DNA from: Palsa-1033 sp963735455
GTDB taxonomy: Bacteria; Chloroflexota; Limnocylindria; Limnocylindrales; CSP1-4
Assembly: GCA_963735455.1 (NCBI GenBank)
Contig: CAVTKZ010000003.1
Location: forward strand, 372,001-436,000
Direction of reading: 5' to 3'
DNA length: 64,000 nt
Position numbers and translations under genes: made by a program. Of this stretch, positions 19,319 to 27,163 are shown in pieces. The first letter of the stretch is position 1. The number at the start of each line of letters is the position of its first letter. The notes beneath the pieces were generated by a model, which saw only the letters and a list, made by a program, of their open reading frames with translations, ran no database searches and was not told the origin of the DNA.

Positions 19319-20052
19319 CCATCGGCAACCCGCCGCCCACCGTTCGCGCGGACGGCCGGGGCCCGACTGACCTCCGCCCGATCACCCTCACCCTCGGCGT
19401 CCAGAAGTGGGCCGAGGGCTCGTGCCGGATCCGGGTCGGCGACACGGAGGTCTTGTGCGCGGCCTCGATCGAGGACCGCGTGCCGCCCCACCTGCGCGGC
19501 AAGGGCACCGGCTGGGTGACCGCCGAGTACTCGATGCTGCCCCGGGCCACGGCCGAACGAACCCAGCGCGAGTCGGCCAAGGGCCGGATCGGGGGCCGGA
19601 CCCACGAGATCCAGCGCCTCGTCGGCCGCTCGCTGCGCGGCGTCGTCGATCTCGGCCGGCTGGGTGAGCGCACGATCACGATCGACTGCGATGTCCTGCA
19701 GGCCGACGGCGGGACCCGGACCGCGTCGATCACGGGCGGCTACGTCGCCCTCGCCGCGGCGCTGATCACCTACGGCCTGGAGCGCACGATCGTGGGCAAG
19801 GTGGCTGCGGTCAGCGTCGGGATCGTCGGCGAGCAGGCCTATCTCGACCTCGACTACTCGGAGGACTCGCGGGCCGAGGTCGACTTCAACGTGGTCGGCA
19901 CGGACGCCGGCGCCTACGTCGAGCTGCAGGGGACCGCCGAGGGCAAGCCGTTCGACCGGGCCGCCCTGACCCGCCTGCTCGACCTGGCCGGGACGGGCCT
20001 CGAGCGCTTGTTCGCCGCCCAGGCCTCCGCGCTCGCCGGAGTCAAGCGCTGA
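19315..20052 (+). CDS. rph: Ribonuclease PH
   Basis: This phosphorolytic 3'-5' exoribonuclease trims tRNA 3' ends. It is intact at 245 residues, the family norm. Seen are RADGRGPTDLRPITLTLG at the start, GKGTGWVTAEYSMLPRATAE and RESAKGRIGGRTHEIQRLVG. ITIDCDVLQADGGTRTASIT follows, then LDLDYSEDSRAEVDFNVV, which carries the phosphate-site and catalytic Asp residues. It overlaps mazG by 4 bases. The stop TGA overlaps a CTG that is the best start for rdgB, giving a mazG-rph-rdgB operon of nucleotide and RNA housekeeping. Confidence 0.95.
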   Translation: MTIGNPPPTVRADGRGPTDLRPITLTLGVQKWAEGSCRIRVGDTEVLCAASIEDRVPPHLRGKGTGWVTAEYSMLPRATAERTQRESAKGRIGGRTHEIQRLVGRSLRGVVDLGRLGERTITIDCDVLQADGGTRTASITGGYVALAAALITYGLERTIVGKVAAVSVGIVGEQAYLDLDYSEDSRAEVDFNVVGTDAGAYVELQGTAEGKPFDRAALTRLLDLAGTGLERLFAAQASALAGVKR

Positions 20053-20726
20053 GAGTCGCGGCGGATCTGACCCGCGGCGGCGCTGGACCATCCGCGCGGC
20101 CCCGGATCGTCATCGCGACCCGCTCCCGCCACAAGCTGGCCGAGCTGGCCGAGCTCCTCCGGCCGGAACGGGCCGAGCTGGTCAGCATCGACTCCCTCGG
20201 GCTGCCCGGCGATCCGATCGAGGACGGCGCAACGTTCGAGGCAAATGCCCGCCTGAAGGCCCGCTTCTACGCCCGCCTGACCGGCCTGCCCACGATCGCC
20301 GACGACTCGGGGATCGAGGTCGATGCGCTCGGTGGGGCACCCGGCGTCCGGACCCGGCGCTACGCCGGCGAGCACGCAACCGACCTCGAGAACAACGCCA
20401 AGCTGCTCGGCGCCCTGGCCGGCCTGCCGCCCGCGGCCCGGGGTGCCCGTTACGTTTGCGTGCTCAGCCTGGTCCTGCCTGAACGGGCCGGCACCCGGGG
20501 TGGCCTGCCGATCGCGGCCGAGGCGCGGGGAACCCTCCGCGGCCGGATCGCCGACGGCCCGCGCGGCCAGGGCGGCTTCGGCTATGACCCGATCTTCGAG
20601 CCGGCCGACGAGCCGGTTGGTGGCCGGACCCTGGGCCAGCAGTCGGCCAGCGAGAAGGCCCGGATCTCGCACCGGGCCCGGGCCGCGCGCCGGCTCGCCC
20701 GCCGCCTGGCCCGGCTCGGCTACTGA
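20049..20726 (+). CDS. rdgB: RdgB/HAM1 non-canonical purine NTP pyrophosphatase (CTG start)
   Basis: This enzyme hydrolyses ITP, dITP and XTP to keep deaminated purines out of nucleic acids. Motifs are IVIATRSRHKLAELAELL, ATFEANARLKARFYARLTG, PTIADDSGIEVDALGGAPGV, RTRRYAGEHATD, GQGGFGYDPIFEP and SASEKARISHRARA. The frame is clean to TGA 20724. It contains no ATG, GTG or TTG upstream of the essential first strand. The only in-frame candidates are CTG 20049, which overlaps the rph stop as CTGA, and CTG 20067. I take CTG 20049 because every other junction in this operon overlaps. A sequencing error (ATG read as CTG) is possible. Confidence 0.88.
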   Translation: MRVAADLTRGGAGPSARPRIVIATRSRHKLAELAELLRPERAELVSIDSLGLPGDPIEDGATFEANARLKARFYARLTGLPTIADDSGIEVDALGGAPGVRTRRYAGEHATDLENNAKLLGALAGLPPAARGARYVCVLSLVLPERAGTRGGLPIAAEARGTLRGRIADGPRGQGGFGYDPIFEPADEPVGGRTLGQQSASEKARISHRARAARRLARRLARLGY

Positions 20727-20764
20727 TCCTGGGCTCGGCCCAGGGTCCGCCCTCGCATCCCGCG

Positions 20765-20925
20765 CTCAGCCATGGACCCGGGTTCAGCCACTGGCCCCGG
20801 GGTCCAGCCCTGATCCCGGTTCAGCAACTGCCCCAGGGTTCAGCCACTGCCCCAGGGTTCAGCCATGGGTCCAGGATCCAGGTACAGATCCGGGCTCAGT
20901 CACTGATCCAGGCTCAGCCGAGCGG
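20765..20925 (+). repeat. Degenerate 19-20 bp tandem repeats after rdgB
   Basis: A run of imperfect copies centres on (G/C)TTCAGCCACTGCCCCAGG. Two perfect adjacent 19-base units lie at 20828-20846 and 20847-20865, with decayed copies on both sides. The unit is not a multiple of three and no supported frame crosses it, so it is non-coding. Its role is unknown. Confidence 0.7.
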
Positions 20926-21050
20926 AACATCCCGGGCTGCTGCTGCGTCTAGGTCCTCGACGCCGGGCGGTGACTGGCAGGTACCTTGGGACCGCCCGGC
21001 GCCGCCGTTCCCGGCCATTCGCAGACGTCCCGGCGCCTCTCCGGCTCGAC

Positions 21051-21222
21051 TTGGGACGAATGTCGGCGCCAGACGCACTACAAGTGAATTCGACCGATTT
21101 CAGGCCGCCAGGGCTCCGATTTCGACCCGAATTCGTGCGTGCGGGCGGCCTCGAGTGAGCCCACGACTGCGATTTCGGACTCCGGATGGCGTTAACGCGT
21201 CTCCCAGCGACATTCGTCCCAA
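21051..21222. repeat. 15-bp perfect inverted repeat (TTGGGACGAATGTCG) 142 bases apart
   Basis: TTGGGACGAATGTCG at 21051-21065 is the exact reverse complement of 21208-21222, which leads into the 23-bp tandem array. The arms are too distant for a terminator. They could mark a small mobile unit or a protein-binding pair. Confidence 0.6.
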
Positions 21223-21350
21223 CCGCCGCCGCGACAAAGCGACGCTCGGCCAACCGCCGCCGCGACATTCGGCCAACCGCCGCCGCGACATTCGGCCAAC
21301 CGCCGCCGCGACATTCGGCCAACCGCCGCCGCGACAAAGCGTCGCTCGTC
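21207..21350 (+). repeat. 23-bp GC-rich tandem repeat array (about five units)
   Basis: The core CAACCGCCGCCGCGACA occurs at 21220, 21251, 21274, 21297 and 21320. The inner copies are spaced exactly 23 bases and end ATTCGGC. The first and last copies instead end AAAGCG(A/T)CGCTCG, so the array has matching edges. The 23-base period shifts frame at each copy, which rules out a repeat peptide. No spacer-like variable sequence is present. The array sits in the 0.8 kb gene-free gap between rdgB and the LCP gene. Confidence 0.85.
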
Positions 21351-21471
21351 CACGCTCGCCGCGGCGAGGCGCACACGTTTCTGTCTAAGTGGCAGCTGCG
21401 GCGGTCGCAGTTCGTGCAGATTTGGGCTCGGGCGACGAACGTTCGTTCACTCATGGCCGCGATTGGGCTGC

Positions 21472-21477
21472 TAGACT
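21472..21477 (+). promoter_or_regulatory. Candidate -10 TAGACT before the LCP gene
   Basis: TAGACT fits the recurring TAnnnT hexamer and lies 61 bases before GTG 21539, at the end of the repeat-rich gap. A CGAACGTTCG palindrome sits about 30 bases upstream and might be an operator. Confidence 0.3.
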
Positions 21478-21538
21478 CTGCCCCGGCCGGCTCCAATGAC
21501 CGGCCGCGTCGGAGACCGCAGCCGGAGTCGCGCCCCGC

Positions 21539-23128
21539 GTGCAGGCCCATCGCATCCACCGCGACCCGCCCGGTCCGCGGCCAGCCGCCGTCCGCCCGCT
21601 GAGCCGTGACGCGCGTCCGATCCGACGTGAAGTTGGCCTGGCCGATCCCGAGACTCGTTTCGCTGATCGCCCGACCGCCGATCCCCGTCGAACCGCCGAT
21701 CCCAGCCGGACCGCCGATCCGGGCCGGACTCGCGCCCGGACCCTCGACGAGATCGACGACCGGCCCAGCGATCGACGACGGGTCGTTGCCGCGCTGCTGT
21801 CGTCGGTCGTGCCGGGGACCGGCCAGCTGCTCAATGCTCGCTGGCGGGTCGCCCTCCAGTTCGGCGCCCCGACGGCGCTCGTGGCCGGGATCGCGTTCCT
21901 GGTTGCCAAGCTGGTGCCGGTGCCCCAGCTCCTCGCGCTGGCCCTCGCCCCGACCACGATCGTCGCCCTCCTGATCGTCAACGCGATCGTCTTCGGCTGG
22001 CGGATCCTGGCTGCCGGCCAGGCCTTCTTCGATCGCCGCTTCGACTGGCGGCCGCGGGGCGCCTCGGCGGCGGGGCTGGCCGCGATCTTCGTCGTGACGG
22101 CCATTCCCCACCTGTTCGCGGCCTCGATCGGCCTCGGCGCGATGAATGCCTTCTCGTCGATCTTCTCGAACGCCTCGGTCGCTGGTGGCGTGGCCGGGGC
22201 CGTGGGCGGACCGGCGCCGGCCTCCGGGGCCCGGGTCAACGTCCTGCTGGTCGGCGTCGATTCGGGTGCTGGCCGCGACCACGCCCTGTCGGACACGATG
22301 ATGGTCATCTCGGTCGACCCCGTCGGCCACACCGTCAGCATGGTCTCGGTGCCGCGCGACCTGGTCAACGCGCCGCTGGTCGGCGGGGGAACCTATCCGC
22401 CCAAGCTCAACTCGCTGATGAGCTATGCCCAGCGCAACCCGAAGCAGTTCCCCGAGGGTGGGATGCGGACCCTGGAGGACACGATCGGGCTCATCCTGGG
22501 CATCCCGATCCACTACTACGTGACGGCCGACCTGGCCTCGTTCGAGAACCTGGTCGACGCCCTGGGCGGGATCGACATCAACGTGGCCAAGGACCTCGAC
22601 GACCCGACCTATCACGGCTACGGGGTCAAGATGGGCTGGTCGGTGACCGCCGGCCTGCACCACTTCAATGGCTCGGATGCGCTGGCCTATGCCCGCATCC
22701 GGCACCCCGCCGGCGAGAGCGACTTCACCCGCCAGCAGCGCCAGCAGGCGCTCCTGCTCGCCCTGCGCAAGCAGCTGGTCAGCCCGGACCTGGTCCTGCG
22801 CCTGCCCGACCTGATCGCGATCGTGGGCAAGGACGTCGAGACCGACATGCCCCGCGACCAGCTCCCGAACCTCGCCGCGGTGGCCTCCGAGATCGGCCCG
22901 AAGTCGATCTACCAGCTCGTCATCCGTTTCCCCCTGGTACGGCCGGCGACGATCGCGGTCTACGGCTCGGTCCAGCTCCCCGACCTGGCCAAGATCCACG
23001 CGGCGGCCGCCCAGCTGTTCACCGCCCCGGGGGTCAAGCCGTCGGTCGCCGCCGCGGCCAGCGCCGCCGCGAGCGCCGTACCGAGCCCCGGTCCGTCGGC
23101 CGCCGCCTTGCCCAGCGCCGGCCCGTAG
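21539..23128 (+). CDS. LytR-CpsA-Psr (LCP) family cell-wall glycopolymer ligase
   Basis: LCP enzymes move lipid-linked glycopolymers onto peptidoglycan or other envelope acceptors. The 529-residue protein has an Arg/Asp/Pro-rich head with D-P-x-R-T-A repeats (about residues 45-65). Several membrane helices follow (about 80-200), then the extracellular LCP domain. Its motifs are LLVGVDSGAGRDHALSDTMM, VSVPRDLVNAPL, GGIDINVAKDLDD and ALAYARIRHPAGESDFTRQQ, with the Asp and Arg residues that bind the pyrophosphate lipid. The tail is Ala/Pro/Ser-rich. The extra helices before the domain are more than the single anchor usual in LCP proteins. The start is uncertain, with GTG 21539 the longest choice. 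It fits the glycan genes nearby. Confidence 0.85.
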   Translation: MQAHRIHRDPPGPRPAAVRPLSRDARPIRREVGLADPETRFADRPTADPRRTADPSRTADPGRTRARTLDEIDDRPSDRRRVVAALLSSVVPGTGQLLNARWRVALQFGAPTALVAGIAFLVAKLVPVPQLLALALAPTTIVALLIVNAIVFGWRILAAGQAFFDRRFDWRPRGASAAGLAAIFVVTAIPHLFAASIGLGAMNAFSSIFSNASVAGGVAGAVGGPAPASGARVNVLLVGVDSGAGRDHALSDTMMVISVDPVGHTVSMVSVPRDLVNAPLVGGGTYPPKLNSLMSYAQRNPKQFPEGGMRTLEDTIGLILGIPIHYYVTADLASFENLVDALGGIDINVAKDLDDPTYHGYGVKMGWSVTAGLHHFNGSDALAYARIRHPAGESDFTRQQRQQALLLALRKQLVSPDLVLRLPDLIAIVGKDVETDMPRDQLPNLAAVASEIGPKSIYQLVIRFPLVRPATIAVYGSVQLPDLAKIHAAAAQLFTAPGVKPSVAAAASAAASAVPSPGPSAAALPSAGP

Positions 23129-23170
23129 ATCCTGCTCGCGCCCCTGGCCACGTGGCCCCTTGCGTTGGGC

Positions 23171-23997
23171 CTACAGGATCTTCGAGAGGAAGCTCTTCGT
23201 TCGTTCCTGCTGGGGGTTGGTGAAGAAGACCTCGGGGGTGGCCTCCTCGATGATCAGGCCCTCGTCCATCATCACGACCCGGTCGGCGACCTCGCGGGCG
23301 AAGCCCATCTCGTGGCTGACGACGATCATCGTCATCCCTTCCCGGGCGAGCTCCTTCATCACCTCCAGGACCTCGCCGATCATCTCGGGGTCGAGGGCGC
23401 TGGTCGGCTCGTCGAAGAGCATCACGGCGGGCCGCATCGCGAGGGCCCGGGCGATCGCCACCCGCTGCTGCTGGCCACCCGAGAGCTGGGCCGGATAGGC
23501 GTCTTCCTTGTGGGCCAGGCCGACCCGGGCGAGGAGCTTGCGACCGGTCTCGATCGCCTCTTCCTCGCTGGTCCCGCGGACCTGGATCGGGGCCTCGATG
23601 ATGTTGCCCAGGGCCGTCTTGTGGGGGAACAGGTTGAAGCGCTGGAAGACCATCCCGATCTCTCGCCGCTGGAGGGCGATGTTGCGCTCCTTGTCGGAGA
23701 CGAGCTTGCCGTTCTCCTGGCGATAGCCGATCAGGTGGCCGTTGACCTTGATGCTGCCCTGCTGGATCTTCTCGAGGTGGTTGACGCAGCGGATGAAGGT
23801 CGTCTTGCCCGAGCCCGACGGCCCGCACACGACGACCACCTCGCGCTGCTTGACGGTCATCGAGACGCCCTTGAGCACCTCGTTTCGGCCGAACCACTTG
23901 TGGACGTCGGTGACCTCGACGACGTTGGCCGACGTCGGCCAGAGGGGCGCCGCCGATCGCCGTCGAGCAGGTTCGTGTCGTCAGGCTGGGTCGTCAT
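23171..23997 (-). CDS. Polar amino-acid ABC transporter ATPase (GlnQ/HisP type), one frameshift
   Basis: This is the ATPase of an amino-acid importer. After correction it starts MTTQPDDTNLLDGD at the complement of 23997, and the frame changes near 23940. It then reads VVEVTDVHKWFGRNEVLKGV, Walker A CGPSGSGKTTFIR, FQRFNLFPHKTALGN (Q-loop), signature LSGGQQQRVAIARAL, Walker B VMLFDEPTSALDP and VSHEMGFAREVADRV. The ending SKIL is complete. It overlaps the permease stop by 4 bases. The operon order is binding protein, permease, ATPase, and it ends 42 bases from the converging LCP gene. Confidence 0.9.
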
Positions 23998-24906
23998 CGG
24001 CCGCCGCTCGCGAGCTTGATGTCGTCGACCGGGGTCCGAAAACCCAGCATCCGAGAGCGCAGCCCAGGACCGCCGCTCGCGGCGCCGGGCGTGCCCTTGG
24101 CCAGCCGCCGCTCGATCCAGGACTGGATGACGCCCCAGATCGTGGTCAGCAGCAGGTACCAGACGGCAGCCGGCCAGGTAGTACTCGAACGGCGTGAACG
24201 AGTTGCCCTGCTTGATGTTGAAGACGGAATACAGCTCGACGACGCTCAGCACGAAGAGCAGCGAGGTGGTCTTGAGCATGTTGTTGAACTCGTTGCCGAG
24301 GGGCGGAATGATCACCCGGGCGGCCTGCGGCAGGACGATCCGGCGCATCGCCTTGCCGGGGGTCATGCCCAGCGCCCGGGCTGCCTCCATCTGGCCGGGA
24401 TCGACGGCCAGGATGCCGGCCCGGACGATCTCGGCCATGTACGCCCCCTCGTTCAGGCCCAGGGCGAAGATCCCGGCCTGGACCGCGCCCTCGATCGTGA
24501 CCGGCCCAATCGTGATGTCCGGCCAGCCGTAGATCCGGGCGACGCTCAGGCCATAGAAGAAGAAGACCAGCTGGACGAGCAGGGGCGTGCCCCGGAAGAA
24601 CCAGATGTAGAAGTTGGCCAGCCATCGGATTGGCAGGATCTTCGACATCTTGCCCAGGGCGGCAAAGACGCCCAGGACCACGCCGATGGCCTGGGCGAGG
24701 ATCGCGATCACGACCGTCAGGAAGAGGCCGTTGAGAATCGCGCTGTCGGGCTCGAAGATCGAGTCGAAGAACAGGTTCCAGTGGTACGGATAGGTGCCCG
24801 TTCCGAGGTGCAGCCGGCCAGGGTTAGGGCCAGAACGACGAGCACCCCGACCGCGAGCTGCGGACCGGGGTGCTCGCCAGGCACTATTGCGAACGAGGCT
24901 GCTCAT
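23994..24906 (-). CDS. Polar amino-acid ABC transporter permease, frameshifted
   Basis: This is a HisM/GlnP-type inner-membrane permease. Seen are LNGLFLTVVIAILAQAIGVV, WFFRGTPLLVQLVFFFYGL, GLNEGAYMAEIVRAGILAVD, QMEAARALGMTPGKAMRRIV (the EAA loop that docks the ATPase) and PLGNEFNNMLKTTSLLFVLS. A frame change near 24175 is needed, after which the tail reads AAVWYLLLTTIWGVIQSWIE and ends at TGA 23994-23996. The first 35 residues in the open frame are Arg-rich. The +1 alternative there reads QLAVGVLVVLALTLAG, a good membrane helix, so two further compensating indels near 24820-24870 are likely. Confidence 0.85.
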
Positions 24907-24933
24907 GGGCGAGCTGCGACGCCGGCGATCGAT

Positions 24934-25905
24934 CTACTGGATCTTGTTGAGCGGTCATCGCGTCCGCTGCCGTAACGGCACCCGAGTCGACAGCGTTCGC
25001 CTTGAGGATCGCCAGGTACGTCCCGTCGTTGATCATCGCAACGAGAGCCTGCTGGACCGCATCCCGGAGGCCGCTGTTGCTCTTCAGGACGCTGATTCCG
25101 GCGAAGGCCGGGGCCAGCGGGGGGATCGGCGCCAGCTCGAACTGGTCGGGGTGCTGGATGGTGTAGTAGGCGGCTGGCGGCGTGTCGGCGAAGTAGGCGT
25201 CGACCTGGCCCGACTGGAGCGCGAGGAGCGCATCGGAGTCCTTGTCATAGACCTTGGCGGTGATCGCCGGGCTGCCGGCCTTGGTGCAGGCGGGCGTCAG
25301 GGTCTTGTTCAAGTAGTCGACCTCGGTCGTGCCGGTCTCGGCACCGACCTTCTTGCCGCACAGGTCGGCGGTCGTCGTTGATCCCGGACGGATTGCCCTT
25401 GGCCACGACGAAGGACTGGCCGGCCTGGAAGTACGGGATCATGTCGACCTGCTTGACCCGGTCGGCCGTGATGTTCTGGTCGCTGATGATGATGTCGCAC
25501 TTACTGCCTTGCAGGGCCGGGATGATCGAGTCGAAGACGGTGTTATTGATCACGGCCGTCAGACCGAGGCGCTTGGCGATCTCCTGGCCGATCTCGATGT
25601 CCGAGCCGATCGGCTTCTGGTTGGCGTCGAAGTACTCGAGCGGCGGGTACGGGATGTCCGAGCAGATCACGAGCTCCGCCGGTCACGGTCAGCACGGCGT
25701 CGGACGGCAGCGGAATCATCGCTACACTGGGTGCCGACGCCGGCGCCACGCTGGCCGGAGCGGTGCTCGGGGCCGGGCTGGCCGCGACCGACGGCGCGAC
25801 ACTGGCCGCCACGCTCGGGGCCGTCGTCGGGGATGCTGCCGTACAGGCTGACAGGGTGATGGCCAGCACCGCGATTGCGGCTGCTGCCGGGCGCAGGGAA
25901 CGCAT
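24934..25905 (-). CDS. Polar amino-acid ABC transporter substrate-binding lipoprotein, three frameshifts
   Basis: This is an extracellular solute-binding protein of the glutamine/histidine family. It starts MRSLRPAAAA with lipobox LSAC near residue 20, then a Ser/Ala/Thr/Pro-rich linker. The binding domain has CSDIPYPPLEYFDANQKPIG, GSDIEIGQEIAKRLGL, CDIIISDQNITADR, DALLALQSGQVDAYFADTP and LRDAVQQALVAMINDGTYLAIL. Frame changes near 25675, 25380 and 24955 split it. In the last frame the end is LNKIQ followed by TAG, the usual ending for this family. A strong GGAGGAG site precedes the ATG. The ligand is not predictable beyond a polar amino acid. Confidence 0.85.
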
Positions 25906-25993
25906 TGACGATCTCCTCCAAGAACGTAGCCGGGTCGGATTGCATGCGTGTCGGCGTCCTGGCAAGGCCTCCCCTCCTCGCCGCGCGGGCTGC

Positions 25994-25999
25994 AGCGTA
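25994..25999 (-). promoter_or_regulatory. Candidate -10 TACGCT for the amino-acid transporter operon
   Basis: GCTACGCT on the minus strand lies 88 bases before the binding-protein ATG, back to back with the TAGCAT of the epimerase gene. The same octamer occurs upstream of the OsmC gene at about 35129-35134. Confidence 0.35.
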
Positions 26000-26053
26000 G
26001 CACCACGGATTGGGGCGTGCGCTTGCTCGACCGGCCGGGCGGTGGCCCTGCGC

Positions 26054-26059
26054 TAGCAT
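26054..26059 (+). promoter_or_regulatory. Candidate -10 TAGCAT, leaderless start of the epimerase gene
   Basis: TAGCAT ends 9 bases before ATG 26069 and no Shine-Dalgarno lies between. Transcription would begin at or next to the start codon. TAGCAT with 7-base spacing also precedes the gene at 42809. Confidence 0.45.
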
Positions 26060-26068
26060 GGATCGCGG

Positions 26069-27163
26069 ATGGTGACCGGAGCGATTGCCCACGTCGTCGG
26101 CGCACGGCCGAACTTCATGAAGGCCGCCCCGGTCGTCCGGGCGATCAGCCAGCTGGGCCGGCGCCAGGTGCTGATCCACACCGGCCAGCACTACGACGCC
26201 GGGATGTCCGAGGTCTTCTTCCGCGAGCTGGACCTGCCGGCGCCCGACCTCAACCTGGGCGTTGGCTCGGGCTCCCACGCCAGCCAGACGGCGGCCCTCC
26301 TGATTCGGTTGGAGGAGGCCTTCCTGGAGCTGCGGCCGAGCATCGTGGTCGTATACGGCGACGTGAACTCCAGCGTCGCGGCGGCCCTGGTCGCGGTCAA
26401 GCTGGGAATCCCGATCGCCCACGTCGAAGCCGGGCTGCGCAGCTTCGACATGACCATGCCCGAGGAGGTCAACCGACGGGTCACCGATCTGCTGTCCGAC
26501 CTGTGCTTCGCGACCAGCCCGGAGGCGATCGGGCACCTCGCCCGCGAAGGCGTCGCCGCCGAGCGGATCTTCTTCGTCGGAAACCCGATGATCGACACTC
26601 TCCTGGCCAACCTCGCCAAGTTCGAGCCGGGACCGATTCGCGACCGCCTGGGGCTCGGGCCGGACTACGCCGTGGCCACCCTCCACCGGCCCTCGAACGT
26701 CGACGCGCCCGAGGACGCCCGGCGGATCGTGGCCGCCCTGAACGAGCTGGTGGCGCTGATCCCGGTGGTCCTGCCCCTCCACCCGCGCGGCCGGCCGACC
26801 CTCGAAGCCGCCGGGCTGTTGCCCAGTGACCGGCTGGTGATCGTCGAGCCGCTGGGCTACGTCGAGTTCATGTCCCTGGTCCGGGGCGCGAAGCTGGTGG
26901 TCACCGACTCAGGCGGCGTCCAGGAGGAGACGACGATCCTCGACGTGCCCTGCCTGACGATCCGGCCGAACACCGAGCGGCCGATCACGATCAGCCACGG
27001 CACGAACCGGCTGGTGACCCCGGACGACCTGGTCGCAGTTGCGCGGGCGACCCTTGACGGCAGCCTCGTCCAGCCGGCCGAGCGCCCGCCGTTGTGGGAT
27101 GGCCAGGCCGGCCCGCGGATCGCGGCGATCCTGGCGGCCTTCCTGGCCGCCGACCGGGACTAG
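26069..27163 (+). CDS. wecB: UDP-N-acetylglucosamine 2-epimerase (non-hydrolysing), second copy
   Basis: This enzyme interconverts UDP-GlcNAc and UDP-ManNAc. It is intact at 364 residues. Motifs are AHVVGARPNFMKAAPVVRAI, IHTGQHYDAGMSEVFF, VVVYGDVNSSVAAALVAVKL, AHVEAGLRSFDMTMPEEVNR, ATLHRPSNVD, LPLHPRGRPTLE, VVTDSGGVQEETTILDVPC and IRPNTERPIT. It differs clearly from the frameshifted copy at 4898-6037 and is closer to the plain WecB type. Together with the second dehydrogenase at 31925 it could supply UDP-ManNAc and UDP-ManNAcA. Its TAG stop shares the bases CTAG with the stop of the converging glycosyltransferase gene. Confidence 0.9.
   Translation: MVTGAIAHVVGARPNFMKAAPVVRAISQLGRRQVLIHTGQHYDAGMSEVFFRELDLPAPDLNLGVGSGSHASQTAALLIRLEEAFLELRPSIVVVYGDVNSSVAAALVAVKLGIPIAHVEAGLRSFDMTMPEEVNRRVTDLLSDLCFATSPEAIGHLAREGVAAERIFFVGNPMIDTLLANLAKFEPGPIRDRLGLGPDYAVATLHRPSNVDAPEDARRIVAALNELVALIPVVLPLHPRGRPTLEAAGLLPSDRLVIVEPLGYVEFMSLVRGAKLVVTDSGGVQEETTILDVPCLTIRPNTERPITISHGTNRLVTPDDLVAVARATLDGSLVQPAERPPLWDGQAGPRIAAILAAFLAADRD

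Noticed and set aside
21207..21350. CRISPR array
   Set aside because: Units are contiguous without variable spacers, the period is 23 bases, and there are no cas genes in the window.
24780..24906. A separate lipoprotein suggested by the string LALTLAGC in the +1 frame
   Set aside because: No start codon or downstream frame supports it; it is better explained as the displaced first helix of the permease.
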